Below the pieces are notes generated by a model. It was not told the origin of the DNA. It saw only the letters and a program-made list of their open reading frames with translations, and made no database searches. A stretch of 64,000 nucleotides of DNA, taken from positions 124,001 through 188,000 of the forward strand of contig DASUNM010000024.1 of assembly GCA_036277115.1 (NCBI GenBank), in the 5' to 3' direction. Below, piece after piece: positions 9,257 through 17,211 of this stretch (position 1 is its first letter; each line of letters starts with the position of its first letter). The translations under genes were made by a program, and so were the position numbers. The DNA is from Pyrinomonadaceae bacterium. GTDB lineage: Bacteria; Acidobacteriota; Blastocatellia; Pyrinomonadales; Pyrinomonadaceae.

Positions 9257-10294
9257 TTGGCGAACATCGTGCAGATTACCGAACTAAACATCCCCGATTA
9301 CGAACACGTTGCCTCGTGCGTTGATGGTGACTATCGCGGGTTCGTGGCGATTCACAGCACCAGGCTCGGACCGGCCGTCGGCGGCACGCGGTTTTGGAAG
9401 TACGAGAGTGATGAAGCCGCGCTCAAAGACTTGCTGCGGCTCGCGCGGGGGATGACTTATAAGAACGCTTTGGCGGGACTGCCGCTCGGGGGCGGCAAAT
9501 CGATCATGCTGCGTCCCGAAGGCGTGATTGATCGGGAAAAGATCTTTCGCGCTCACGGACGCTTTGTAGACACTTTCGGCGGACGTTACATCACCGCGGA
9601 AGACGTCGGCACAAGTCCCGACGACATCGCCATTGTCCGGCAAGAGACAGCGCACGCGGCCGGCCTGCACGGTTTGTCGGGTGATCCATCGCCGTTCACG
9701 GCGCGCGGTGTGTTTCGCGCAATGCAAGCCGCAGCGACGCACCGGTGGGGTTCTGAGTCGTTGGTGGGAAAAACCGTGGCGCTGCAAGGTTGCGGGAACG
9801 TTGGCTATCACCTGGCCTCGTTGCTTCACGCTGACGATGTGCGCTTGATTGTTTCCGACGTCGATCCGGTGAAAATCGATCGTCTGGTAAAAGAGTTCGG
9901 TGCTGCAGTCGTCGCGCCTGAGGAAATTTACTCGGTCGAATCAGAAGTGTACGCGCCCTGCGCGCTCGGCGGCACCATCAACGATGAGACGCTCGCACAA
10001 ATTAAAGCTGAGGTAATCACCGGCGGAGCGAACAATCAGCTTTTGGAAGATCGTCACGGTGACGAACTTGAAAAGCGCGGGATTCTCTATGCGCCCGACT
10101 ACGCGGCGAACGCCGGCGGGATCATCAACGGCTGCCGCGAATTGCTCGGATGGGAACCGGCACAATCACTGGCGAAAGTTGATGAGATTTACGACACGGT
10201 CCTCGACATCTTCCGCACCGCCAAAGCCGAAGGAATTCCTACCTACAAAGCGGCAGATCGGATCGCTGAGCGGCGGCTGAGCGAGAGTAATTAG
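9257..10294 (+). CDS. Leucine (Glu/Leu/Phe/Val-type) dehydrogenase
   Basis: 345 aa, normal for leucine dehydrogenases. It performs NAD-dependent oxidative deamination of branched-chain amino acids to 2-oxo acids. The catalytic lysine lies in LPLGGGKSI (Lys81, like Lys80 of Bacillus enzymes), ITAEDVGTS is conserved, and the Rossmann motif is GCGNVG near residue 175. It starts at TTG 9257, 13 bp after the ureohydrolase stop, with no clear ribosome-binding site, suggesting translational coupling. A broken copy of its 3' end lies 750 bp downstream (11042-11163). Confidence 0.9.
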   Translation: MANIVQITELNIPDYEHVASCVDGDYRGFVAIHSTRLGPAVGGTRFWKYESDEAALKDLLRLARGMTYKNALAGLPLGGGKSIMLRPEGVIDREKIFRAHGRFVDTFGGRYITAEDVGTSPDDIAIVRQETAHAAGLHGLSGDPSPFTARGVFRAMQAAATHRWGSESLVGKTVALQGCGNVGYHLASLLHADDVRLIVSDVDPVKIDRLVKEFGAAVVAPEEIYSVESEVYAPCALGGTINDETLAQIKAEVITGGANNQLLEDRHGDELEKRGILYAPDYAANAGGIINGCRELLGWEPAQSLAKVDEIYDTVLDIFRTAKAEGIPTYKAADRIAERRLSESN

Positions 10295-10326
10295 TAAATC
10301 AAACTGGTAGTGTCCAATTTGCTTTT

Positions 10327-10423
10327 CTCTGTGCATGCTCTGTGGTTCTCGGTGTCTCTGTGGTGGTAGTTTCTTTAAGACAATTCACCACAGAGACACG
10401 AAGTTCCGCAGAGTCCCACAGAG
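10327..10423. repeat. Long imperfect inverted repeat, CTCTGTG family, copy 1
   Basis: Left arm CTCTGTGCATGCTCTGTGG and its continuation GTGTCTCTGTGGTG pair with a right arm beginning CACCACAGAGACACGAAG, around a 20-odd-bp loop. Each arm is about 38 bp. Related copies lie at 33405-33502 (inverted relative to this one) and 59146-59240. Confidence 0.75.
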
Positions 10424-10498
10424 ATTTTGAAATTGGGACCCTACCGATCAGAGTCCCGCTGCTTATTCTTACTTCACCACTACGATACACTGAAGCCG

Positions 10499-10981
10499 AT
10501 GCCTGAATTCGCGATAATCTTTTCAGCTCTCAGCGGCCGACTCCTGTTACCGGGTGTCATTCTTGGCATAACGGACTGGTTGCCGGAATTGACTTGGTGG
10601 AACGTTGGCCTTGGCGCGCTAGTTGTAGTAGTCACGTTCGTCGTGGCTACCGGGGTGGTTTCCTTTGTAGTGGTAAAGCTACCGGTCACCTATTTTCATC
10701 CCGACCATGATCGCGAAATTCTGAAGGACAAGCATCCGGCCATTCGCTGGGCGGGAATCATCGGTAAGAACCTGGCGGGAGTAATTCTAATTGCGCTCGG
10801 CGTGGTGTTGTCCATGCCGGGCATTCCCGGTCCGGGGCTGGTTACTATTTTGTTCGGCGTGATGCTGGTTGATTTTCCCGGCCGGCGTTGGCTGGAGCAC
10901 AAAATCGTCAGCCGACCCGCAGTCCAAAAGTCCATTAATAATTTGCGTAAAAGATTCGGTAAAAAACCGATCAAACTGTAA
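10499..10981 (+). CDS. PGPGW-type putative transmembrane protein
   Basis: 160 aa from the ATG at 10499. It has a first hydrophobic segment near residues 3-20, a strong membrane helix near 25-55, and a second helix near 88-115 with SMPGIPGPGLVT, the hallmark of the PGPGW putative membrane-protein family, followed by LVDFPGRRWLEHK. The C-terminus is basic and cytoplasmic in character. Function of the family is unknown. An in-frame extension upstream to 10427 would run into the inverted-repeat element and is rejected. The ribosome-binding site is weak. Confidence 0.75.
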   Translation: MPEFAIIFSALSGRLLLPGVILGITDWLPELTWWNVGLGALVVVVTFVVATGVVSFVVVKLPVTYFHPDHDREILKDKHPAIRWAGIIGKNLAGVILIALGVVLSMPGIPGPGLVTILFGVMLVDFPGRRWLEHKIVSRPAVQKSINNLRKRFGKKPIKL

Positions 10982-11041
10982 AGGGTGAGAGCTTTCGCAA
11001 TCACGCGATAGATTCGCACCCCGTGAGTCGGGTAGCTCGCG

Positions 11042-11163
11042 GATTGGAAGAAGTTGATGAGATAAATACCGGCCTCGAATTTCTTCACACCGAGAAGCGG
11101 AACGCATTCCTATTTACGAAGCGGCGGATCGTTTGGCGGAAGAACGGTTTACAGACGCCTCAT
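11042..11163 (+). pseudogene. Leucine dehydrogenase 3'-end relic
   Basis: In one frame it reads EEVDEI, like KVDEIYDTV of the intact gene. After a frame change near 11095 it reads ERIPIYEAADRLAEERF, against EGIPTYKAADRIAERRL in the intact enzyme. The match therefore covers the last 40 or so codons of leucine dehydrogenase but is frameshifted and lacks the rest of the gene. It marks an old second copy or a rearrangement beside the PIN-domain pair. Confidence 0.75.
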
Positions 11164-11197
11164 GCTCGGCGCTGTAGACAGTGGTATCCTAGCAACC

Positions 11198-11464
11198 ATG
11201 CCTAAGGATAAATCGAGTGCTAAGGCTAAGCAGCGCCGGCGTGCAAAAACGGTCGATTCGCCTGCGCGTGTTAGTGAAGTGCTTATACACGGGGGCTGGC
11301 CGGACGTTTCTACGAATGCTAACGGGACGCAGTACGAGTATCAGCATATTCGGAATCCCCGCGTAGCCGGAGAACGAGAGAGAATGCTTGAGAAGCGACA
11401 GAAGTTAACATTGAAAGCTTTTCGGATCGCGTACGAAAACCAACATCAACGTAAGAGTTCTTGA
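11198..11464 (+). CDS. Small basic protein upstream of a PIN toxin (possible antitoxin)
   Basis: 88 aa from the ATG at 11198. The N-terminus is Lys/Arg-rich (KDKSSAKAKQRRRAK), the middle carries VLIHGGWPDVS and QYEYQHIRNPRV, and the C-terminus is helical and charged. No known antitoxin fold (AbrB, RHH, Phd) is evident. Its stop overlaps the PIN gene start in TGATG, the coupling expected for an antitoxin-toxin pair. An earlier ATG at 11162 would overlap the dehydrogenase relic. The antitoxin role is inferred from position only. Confidence 0.6.
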   Translation: MPKDKSSAKAKQRRRAKTVDSPARVSEVLIHGGWPDVSTNANGTQYEYQHIRNPRVAGERERMLEKRQKLTLKAFRIAYENQHQRKSS

Positions 11465-11910
11465 TGTCGTACTTCACTTACGACACTTCTGTAATCATTT
11501 CACGGAAAGTAACGGATCTCCCCGGCCTTCCCGGTAGCTTTCTGATGTCAGCGGTAGTCCTAATGGAATTGACGGCTAGTGCGAAAGACGATTCACAGCG
11601 CAAAGTCTACGAGCGATTATTTCGTTATTATCAGCAAGACAACTCGTTGATTGTGCCGGACGAGAACGATTGGCTCCTCGCTTCCCGAATTCTTTTTTGG
11701 TTAACTCAAGGACGAAGGCGAATAACCAAGGGCAAGCTGAAACGCTTACCGGCCGGAATGGCTCAACGGATGGCGCTTGATGTGCTCATTGCAGTCAGCT
11801 CGCGCCGATGGAGAGCGACTGTAGTGACTGAGAACTACGACGACTTCAAAACGATCCAGCGATACTGCAAGACGAAGATCGCGAAGGCGTCTGATTTCCT
11901 TCAGCGTTAG
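11464..11910 (+). CDS. PIN-domain protein (VapC-like toxin)
   Basis: 148 aa, a full PIN domain. Acidic metal-site residues: the Asp in TYDTSVI near the N-terminus, the Glu in LMELTAS, the Asp in MALDVLIA, and acidic residues in TENYDDFKTI near the end. PIN proteins of this size are Mg-dependent RNases, usually toxins of VapBC pairs. The ATG overlaps the upstream small gene's stop by one base. It converges with the TPR gene, whose stop lies 1 bp beyond. An RNA target cannot be read from the sequence. Confidence 0.82.
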   Translation: MSYFTYDTSVIISRKVTDLPGLPGSFLMSAVVLMELTASAKDDSQRKVYERLFRYYQQDNSLIVPDENDWLLASRILFWLTQGRRRITKGKLKRLPAGMAQRMALDVLIAVSSRRWRATVVTENYDDFKTIQRYCKTKIAKASDFLQR

Positions 11911-11911
11911 G

Positions 11912-13621
11912 TCACTTTCCCAACCGCGACCCACTCAACACGAAATCCGCTCTGGCCCACGCTTTCTTGAAACGCGCTTCGACTAACGCCGCCTCATCAT
12001 TCTTGTTCTGCGCTTTCAGGGCCTGCATCAGTCCGTACAGTGCCCAGCCGTTTTCCCGGTTACGTCGCAGATCTTCCCAATAAACCGTCTCAGCTTCGGC
12101 GGGCCGATTCGCCGCTAACAAGATCGCGCCCAGCGCATGACGCGGCGGATAATGAAACTCGGAAGGCTCGGTGTAAACGAGTGCGTCTTCGAGGCGGACC
12201 GCCTTCTCGAGGTGCCCGATGGCGTGGTTGTAATTCTTCTTTGCGGCTTCAATCTCGCCGTCCAGAACTTCCCGGGCGATGGAGAGGACCGCGCGCCCGG
12301 TGTTCGGCGAGAACAGCGGCGCATCGAGCGACTTGTCCGCCAGCACTGCTTCCAATTTTCCGAGTTCCTGTTCAGCCTCGTTCGTCTGGCCTTTGCCGAC
12401 GAACGCGGTGCCGCGCGCGTAATGCCACTGGCCCCGCATATACGCGCTGGTTGCCGGCGGCTCAGGCTCACGCAGCATCTCGTCCCATTTTCCGAAACGC
12501 GTCAGTGCAAAGTAAGGCACGACGCGAAAGCCGGCCAGCAGCGGAACCGCTTTCAAAGTTTCGTCGTCCACTCTCGAAGCCGTCCTGCGCGCCGCATCGA
12601 TCGCCAGTTTGCTGCGGCCGTCAGCCGTCGCCGCGAACCAGAGGAAGTGCAGGTTGTGCGGATAGTAGGCCATCGGATAGAGGCCCTGCGCGCGACATTG
12701 CGAAATGTAATCTTCATCGGCGGCAATGGCCATCTCATTGCTCTTCGCCGCATCGGCATAACGCCCTACGCGCTGATAAATATGCGCCGGCATGTGCACC
12801 ATGTGACCTGCGGCCGGCATCAAGGTCAACAAACGATCCGATGCGGGTTCAGCTTTGTGCGGCTCGTAAGCTTCCATCAAGTGAATGTAGAGATGCAGCG
12901 CGCCCGGATGATTCGGATTGCGCGCCATCGTCTTTTCCGTGAGCGCGACAATCTCGGCAGTGCGTTCGTAGGGAACGCCATCGCGCGTCCAGTAGCCCCA
13001 CGGCCGCAAATCCATGACTGATTCAACGTAGAGCATCGCGATGTCCTGATCGTCAGGGAACTGCAAATGCACTTTGCGCATCGCGTCGGCGTAAGCGCGA
13101 TCATTCGCGACCCGGTCCTCAGCTCGCCCGTTGTATCGGGACTTCAACGCATCGATCAAAGCCTGCTCGCGCGGTGACGCTTTCGCTTTCAGCGCGGACG
13201 CTTTCTGAATGGCTTCGAGTGCTTTCGGCTCATTTGCCGGATCCATAGACGCGTTGATGTTGGGACCCAGGGCCAAAGCTTCTCCCCAAAAAGCCATCGC
13301 TAAATTCGGATCAAGCCGCGCGGCTTCGCGATACGCCCGGCCCGCTTCCGCGTGATTGAACGCGTACGAAAGATTCAAGCCCTGATTCATGAAGAGCTGT
13401 GCTTGCGCGTTCTTTGTCGACACCGGAAATTTGTGATTGCCGAGCTTCTGCAGGCGCGGCGCGATCGCGCCCGTCGGAGAAACTGTCTGCTGCGTCGGCT
13501 CTTTGTAATGAACGTGACTCGGCGCCGGCTTTTTCTGGTCCTGCGCAAGAGCGTTCTGCGGAACGGCAACGCAGGTCAGGTAAACAACGAAGGCGGCAAG
13601 AATGAGTCGTAGGTGTTTCAT
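11912..13621 (-). CDS. Secreted TPR-repeat protein
   Basis: 569 aa. The signal peptide ends near residue 26 (NALAQ). Tetratricopeptide-like helices run through the rest: YAFNHAEAGRAYREAARLDPN near 90-115, NPNHPGALHLYIHLMEA near 235, GRYADAAKSNEMAIAADE near 285, and a last pair near 500-550. HMVHMPAHIYQRVGRY is a His-rich signature of this large family in soil bacteria. TPRs mediate protein contacts; no enzymatic motif is recognised. Periplasmic by inference. The gap upstream holds a MITE-like repeat. Confidence 0.85.
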   Translation of the reverse strand: MKHLRLILAAFVVYLTCVAVPQNALAQDQKKPAPSHVHYKEPTQQTVSPTGAIAPRLQKLGNHKFPVSTKNAQAQLFMNQGLNLSYAFNHAEAGRAYREAARLDPNLAMAFWGEALALGPNINASMDPANEPKALEAIQKASALKAKASPREQALIDALKSRYNGRAEDRVANDRAYADAMRKVHLQFPDDQDIAMLYVESVMDLRPWGYWTRDGVPYERTAEIVALTEKTMARNPNHPGALHLYIHLMEAYEPHKAEPASDRLLTLMPAAGHMVHMPAHIYQRVGRYADAAKSNEMAIAADEDYISQCRAQGLYPMAYYPHNLHFLWFAATADGRSKLAIDAARRTASRVDDETLKAVPLLAGFRVVPYFALTRFGKWDEMLREPEPPATSAYMRGQWHYARGTAFVGKGQTNEAEQELGKLEAVLADKSLDAPLFSPNTGRAVLSIAREVLDGEIEAAKKNYNHAIGHLEKAVRLEDALVYTEPSEFHYPPRHALGAILLAANRPAEAETVYWEDLRRNRENGWALYGLMQALKAQNKNDEAALVEARFKKAWARADFVLSGSRLGK

Positions 13622-13668
13622 GGACTTATCCTTTCTGGATTGCGTCTCTCTACTTTGGTGTTTTTTAC

Positions 13669-13794
13669 GTTTCTGTAGCCCACCCGTTTACGCCTTGGCA
13701 CTCAAAAAAGAGAACGGGATTTGAGGCCCCATTAATAAGCTTTCGATCTTAATCAACTCGTTTCCCCAGGCGTGAACGCCTGGGCTACGGAAAC
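13669..13794. repeat. MITE-like element with GTAGCCCA terminal inverted repeats
   Basis: GTTTCTGTAGCCCA (13669-13682) and its inverse TGGGCTACGGAAAC (13781-13794) agree at 13 of 14 positions and bound a 126-bp non-coding segment. The right end adds a hairpin, CCCAGGCG-TGAA-CGCCTGGG at 13765-13784. With the TACTGAC-type repeat near 13930 this accounts for most of the 370-bp gap between the TPR and CubicO genes. Confidence 0.6.
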
Positions 13795-13930
13795 ATAAGA
13801 TTCTCAGGACTCTACGGACTTCGGGGGAGGGGGGATTCTATCGCAACGCTGCTATATAATCACGCAGTTTTTGATGGACTTCGTCCGCGTACTGGACGAT
13901 TGAATTTAGCCAGCGGGGGGCTGCCCGCGC

Positions 13931-13963
13931 GCGGGGCCCGGTCGCTACCGCTCCCGGTACTGA
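13931..13963 (-). repeat. GTCAGTACC repeat end (module A)
   Basis: GGTCGCTACCGCTCCC followed by GGTACTGAC. The same sequence, in either orientation, occurs near 17176, 25813, 25970, 37554, 42784, 46182, 47677 and 52527. At 25813-25997 two such ends bound a complete element, so this is a solo or broken end. Confidence 0.6.
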
Positions 13964-13991
13964 CATTTCCATCCGCCAAGGAGGATCCAAA

Positions 13992-15395
13992 GTGCGACTT
14001 GCGAAAACTTTACTGTGCTCGTTCGTCATCGTACTCGCTTTTGCTTTTCACGGATTCGCGCAGGCACAACTGCCGGCTGAAGTCACTACGCAGATCGACA
14101 AACTCGTCACTGACACCCTCGCCCGCACCGGTGTGCCGAGCGCCTCAGTCGCAGTGGTGAAAGACGGACAAGTCGCATACGCCAAAACCTACGGCGACGC
14201 GAAGCTCGATCCGAAAACGCCTGCGGCGGTCGGCATGCGTTACAGCATCGGCTCGATCAGCAAACAGTTCACGGCGGCGGCGATTCTGCTTTTGCAGGAG
14301 CGGGGCAAGCTTTCGCTCGACGACAAAGTCGCGAAGTACATTCCCGACCTGACGCGCGCGAACGAAATAACGATCCGGCAACTGTTGTCGCACACGTCCG
14401 GTTATCAGGATTACTGGCCGCAGGATTACGTGATGAAGCCGATGCTTGAGCCGATCACGGCGCGCAAGATCATGGACACCTGGGCCAAGAAGCCGCTCGA
14501 CTTTGAACCGGGAACGAAGTGGCAATACAGCAACACGGGCTATGTCATCGCCGGGGCGATTGTTGAGAAGGTCGCGCGGATGCCGTTCTTTGAGTTCCTC
14601 CAACAGAACATCTTTAAGCCGCTCAACATGACAAGTGTTATCACCGTCGACAAAGGAAGACTGCCGGAAAGCGATCCGATCGGATATCTGCGCTACGCGC
14701 TTGGTCCTTTGCGTGTCGCACCGAAAGAGGGAACCGGCTGGCTGTTCGCTGCGGGCGAATTGGCAATGACGGCGGAGGACCTGGCGAAGTGGGACATCTC
14801 GATTATCGATCAGAAGCTTTTGAAACCGAGTTCCTATCTCGTGCTTGGAACTGAAACGTTGCTGAAGGACGGCTTGGGGACAAATTACGGCCTCGGCGTG
14901 ACGGTGAGTTCTCCAGGCGGCCGCCGCGCGCTTTCGCACGGAGGCGGCGTCTCAGGCTTTACCACGAGCAACATTGTCTTTCCCGACGATCGCGTGGCAG
15001 TGGTCGCACTGACGAACCTGGATAGCGGCGGCGCTTCCGGCCCAATCGCTAACGGCATTCCCCCGCTGCTGTTTGTGGCGAACGATGCAGTGACGACTGC
15101 GAAGCTGGACCAGGCAAAAAAGATTTTCGAAGGATTGCAGCAGGGAAAAATTGAGCGCTCACTCTTCACTGACAACGCGAACGGTTACTTCAGTGAGCAA
15201 GCCCTCGAAGATTTCAAGAACAGTCTTGGCCCGCTCGGCAAGTGGGATTCATTCACCCAAACGGGCCAGAGTCTTCGCGGCGGCATGACCGGCCGCTCTT
15301 ACATCGTTCGCTTCGCGAGCAAGACGGTCCGCGCCTGGACTTACGAAATGCCGGACGGAAAGCTGGAGCAGTTTCAGGTGGCGGTGGGGAATTAG
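13992..15395 (+). CDS. CubicO-family serine hydrolase, secreted
   Basis: 467 aa starting at GTG 13992, with AAGGAGG 6 nt upstream. The signal peptide ends near FAQAQ (residue 24). The class C beta-lactamase/penicillin-binding-like fold has all three motifs: Ser88-I-S-Lys91, Tyr179-S-N, and His316-G-G. A C-terminal domain follows from about residue 365. Family members are esterases, D-amino-acid peptidases or beta-lactamase-like enzymes; the substrate is unknown. This is one of three CubicO genes in the window (also 17212-18855 and 47712-49553), all predicted to be exported. Confidence 0.9.
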   Translation: MRLAKTLLCSFVIVLAFAFHGFAQAQLPAEVTTQIDKLVTDTLARTGVPSASVAVVKDGQVAYAKTYGDAKLDPKTPAAVGMRYSIGSISKQFTAAAILLLQERGKLSLDDKVAKYIPDLTRANEITIRQLLSHTSGYQDYWPQDYVMKPMLEPITARKIMDTWAKKPLDFEPGTKWQYSNTGYVIAGAIVEKVARMPFFEFLQQNIFKPLNMTSVITVDKGRLPESDPIGYLRYALGPLRVAPKEGTGWLFAAGELAMTAEDLAKWDISIIDQKLLKPSSYLVLGTETLLKDGLGTNYGLGVTVSSPGGRRALSHGGGVSGFTTSNIVFPDDRVAVVALTNLDSGGASGPIANGIPPLLFVANDAVTTAKLDQAKKIFEGLQQGKIERSLFTDNANGYFSEQALEDFKNSLGPLGKWDSFTQTGQSLRGGMTGRSYIVRFASKTVRAWTYEMPDGKLEQFQVAVGN

Positions 15396-15451
15396 GGTTG
15401 GAGAAACTTTTCGTCAGGACGGCCGAGGTTAGCCGTGAGTGCCACGCCCCC

Positions 15452-15481
15452 GGGGTCCCCGGCCGAGCATCTCGGCTGGGG
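15452..15481 (+). repeat. GGGGTCCCC / CAT-loop hairpin, copy 1
   Basis: GGGGTCCCCG, then stem GCCGAG-CAT-CTCGGC, then TGGGGTGGAAGTC. Other copies: 23695-23724 (same stem), 36354-36385 (stem GCGCGG/CCGCGC) and 46255-46284 on the minus strand (stem ACGCGGG/CCCGCGT). The outer sequence and CAT loop are kept while the inner stem changes in a compensated way. Confidence 0.65.
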
Positions 15482-15583
15482 TGGAAGTCCCTATGCTGAC
15501 ACCCGCTTCGCGCGTTAGGGCATGATTCATCCAAACCTACGGCGCTCGTTTGGGCGTTAGTTCGTTAAAGGAGGTTCTAAACT

Positions 15584-16912
15584 ATGCGGTATCGCTTCTT
15601 CATTTTTCGCAAATCGGCGTTAACCGTTTACTTGCTCCCGATTGCACTCTTGGGGGCATCGTCGGTTCGCATCAACGGCCAGGATGCTTCTACTCTTCCT
15701 GCCGGACCCAGTGCGCCCGCACAACCAAAGCCGAAACCACCGCGCCGGCTGGATAGTCCGCGTCTGATTGCGTTGGATCGTAAGGTGAGAGCTGGAAACC
15801 GCGCGGCAATCAAACAATTCTGGGAAGAAGTTCAAGGCAAAGCACCGCTGATCGAACCGCTTCCCGGTGATGACCAACTCCGCCGGGTAACTTTTCTCTG
15901 GCGCGGAGGAGCCGAAGCCAGCGAAGTCACACTTGACGGGAACATCCCGCCGGACTCAATAGACGCGCCGTTACTGCGTTTGGGGAACACAGACGTCTGG
16001 TTTCTTACGCTGCGGTTGCCGGCGACCGCGCGCTTCACTTATGGCTTTAAGCGTCCAGGAATAAAACAGACTGCCGATCCACTCAATTCGCTGAGGTTCA
16101 GATCATCCTCATACGCCGAACTTCCAGCCGCACCTCCGCAGACCTGGACCGTGGTCCAGCCGGAGGTTCCAAAAGGGACAGTCACGCCCGAGAAGCTCAG
16201 AAGTGAAATCCTGAAGGAAGATCGATCGGTTTCCATCTACACGCCTCCGGGCTATGACCCGAAGGGCGGCTCGTACGGTTTGCTGGTTCTTTTTGACGGC
16301 CAGGATTATCGGGGACCCATGCCCATTCCGACGATTCTGGACAACCTGGTGGCCGCGAAAAAGATTCGCCCGTTGGTGGCGATTCTGATAGACAACCTGA
16401 ATGAAGCGTCGCGCGATCGCGACCTTGAATGTTATCCACCATTCGCGGACTTCGTGGCCAAAGAACTGGTTCCGTGGGCGCGCCAGCGTTATCGTTTTAG
16501 TGCTGAACCAGAACGCGCCATTGTGGGGGGCGTGAGTCTCGGTGGCCTCAACGCCGCATACTGTGCGCTCCGTTATCCGGAAGTCTTCGGCAACGTCCTC
16601 TCACAGTCGGGCGCGTTCGGCTATTTCCCGGATTGGGACGAGGTAGAAGAGAACGATACCTCTCCGTTCGGATGGTTGATTAGGCAATACGTGACGACGC
16701 GAAAATTGCCCATCAGATTCTATATGGAAGCCGGATTGTTCGAGAACGATTGTCCGGAAATCCTCCTGGCTCAAAACCGGCGCTTGCGCGATGTGTTGGA
16801 GTCCAAAGGGTACTCGTTCGTCTATTCCGAGGTAGCCGGAGGTCATGAGTTTCTTAACTGGCGTGCCTCGGTGTCTGATGGCCTGATTGCACTCGCCGGT
16901 CGAGAGCAGTAG
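15584..16912 (+). CDS. Fes-like (enterochelin-esterase type) secreted esterase
   Basis: 442 aa with AAAGGAGG about 9 nt before the ATG. The signal sequence is near residues 10-33. A Pro-rich linker precedes a beta-sandwich N-domain (about 60-190) like that of enterochelin esterases, then an esterase-D alpha/beta hydrolase domain (about 205-440) with Ser318 in GGVSLGG and His421 in AGGHEF. A paralogue with an extra N-terminal domain lies at 57413-59107. Family members hydrolyse siderophore or other esters. No siderophore genes are nearby, so the ferric-siderophore role is only one option. Confidence 0.85.
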   Translation: MRYRFFIFRKSALTVYLLPIALLGASSVRINGQDASTLPAGPSAPAQPKPKPPRRLDSPRLIALDRKVRAGNRAAIKQFWEEVQGKAPLIEPLPGDDQLRRVTFLWRGGAEASEVTLDGNIPPDSIDAPLLRLGNTDVWFLTLRLPATARFTYGFKRPGIKQTADPLNSLRFRSSSYAELPAAPPQTWTVVQPEVPKGTVTPEKLRSEILKEDRSVSIYTPPGYDPKGGSYGLLVLFDGQDYRGPMPIPTILDNLVAAKKIRPLVAILIDNLNEASRDRDLECYPPFADFVAKELVPWARQRYRFSAEPERAIVGGVSLGGLNAAYCALRYPEVFGNVLSQSGAFGYFPDWDEVEENDTSPFGWLIRQYVTTRKLPIRFYMEAGLFENDCPEILLAQNRRLRDVLESKGYSFVYSEVAGGHEFLNWRASVSDGLIALAGREQ

Positions 16913-16956
16913 CGTCAGGGTGGTGAGTGGAGCAGCGCGAGGTCTTTAGAAAGTAA

Positions 16957-17205
16957 GGCGCGAAGCGCCGTTGCACAATAGTCCCCCCGTAAAGTCGGGG
17001 TAAGGTGTCCCACAATTAGTCTTTCCCTCTCCCTCTGGGAGAGGGGTTAGGGGTGAGGGTGCGCAGCATAGGGGCCGGATTGATCATGCCGGTCCTTCGG
17101 ACCTCCGGAACAATGTAAACGATGTAACCCCGACCTGACGGTCGGGGCTATTACATTTCGGTCCTTCGGACCTCACCCGGTCGCCGCCGCTCCCGGTACT
17201 GACCC
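16957..17205. repeat. Composite REP: two two-hairpin units plus module A end
   Basis: Unit at 16957-17000 (+): GGCGC-GAA-GCGCC, linker GTTGCACAATAG, then a weakened C/G stem. Unit at 17128-17172 (-): GGTCC-GAA-GGACC, linker GAAATGTAATAG, stem CCCCGACC-GTCA-GGTCGGGG. An extra GGTCC-TTC-GGACC hairpin lies near 17091 and a CTCTCCC palindrome at 17023-17062. It ends at a TACTGAC module A near 17176-17205, 7 bp from the CubicO stop. Confidence 0.75.
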
Positions 17206-17211
17206 CACAAT

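Noticed and set aside
8911..9829. Long antisense frame over leucine dehydrogenase (9284-9829)
   Set aside because: Shadow of the dehydrogenase; no start signal and no domain.
12040..12942. 300-aa and 294-aa plus-strand open frames inside the TPR gene
   Set aside because: Antisense to the well-supported TPR gene. Their translations are Arg/Ser/Pro-rich or otherwise low-quality, with no motif; they arise from high GC.
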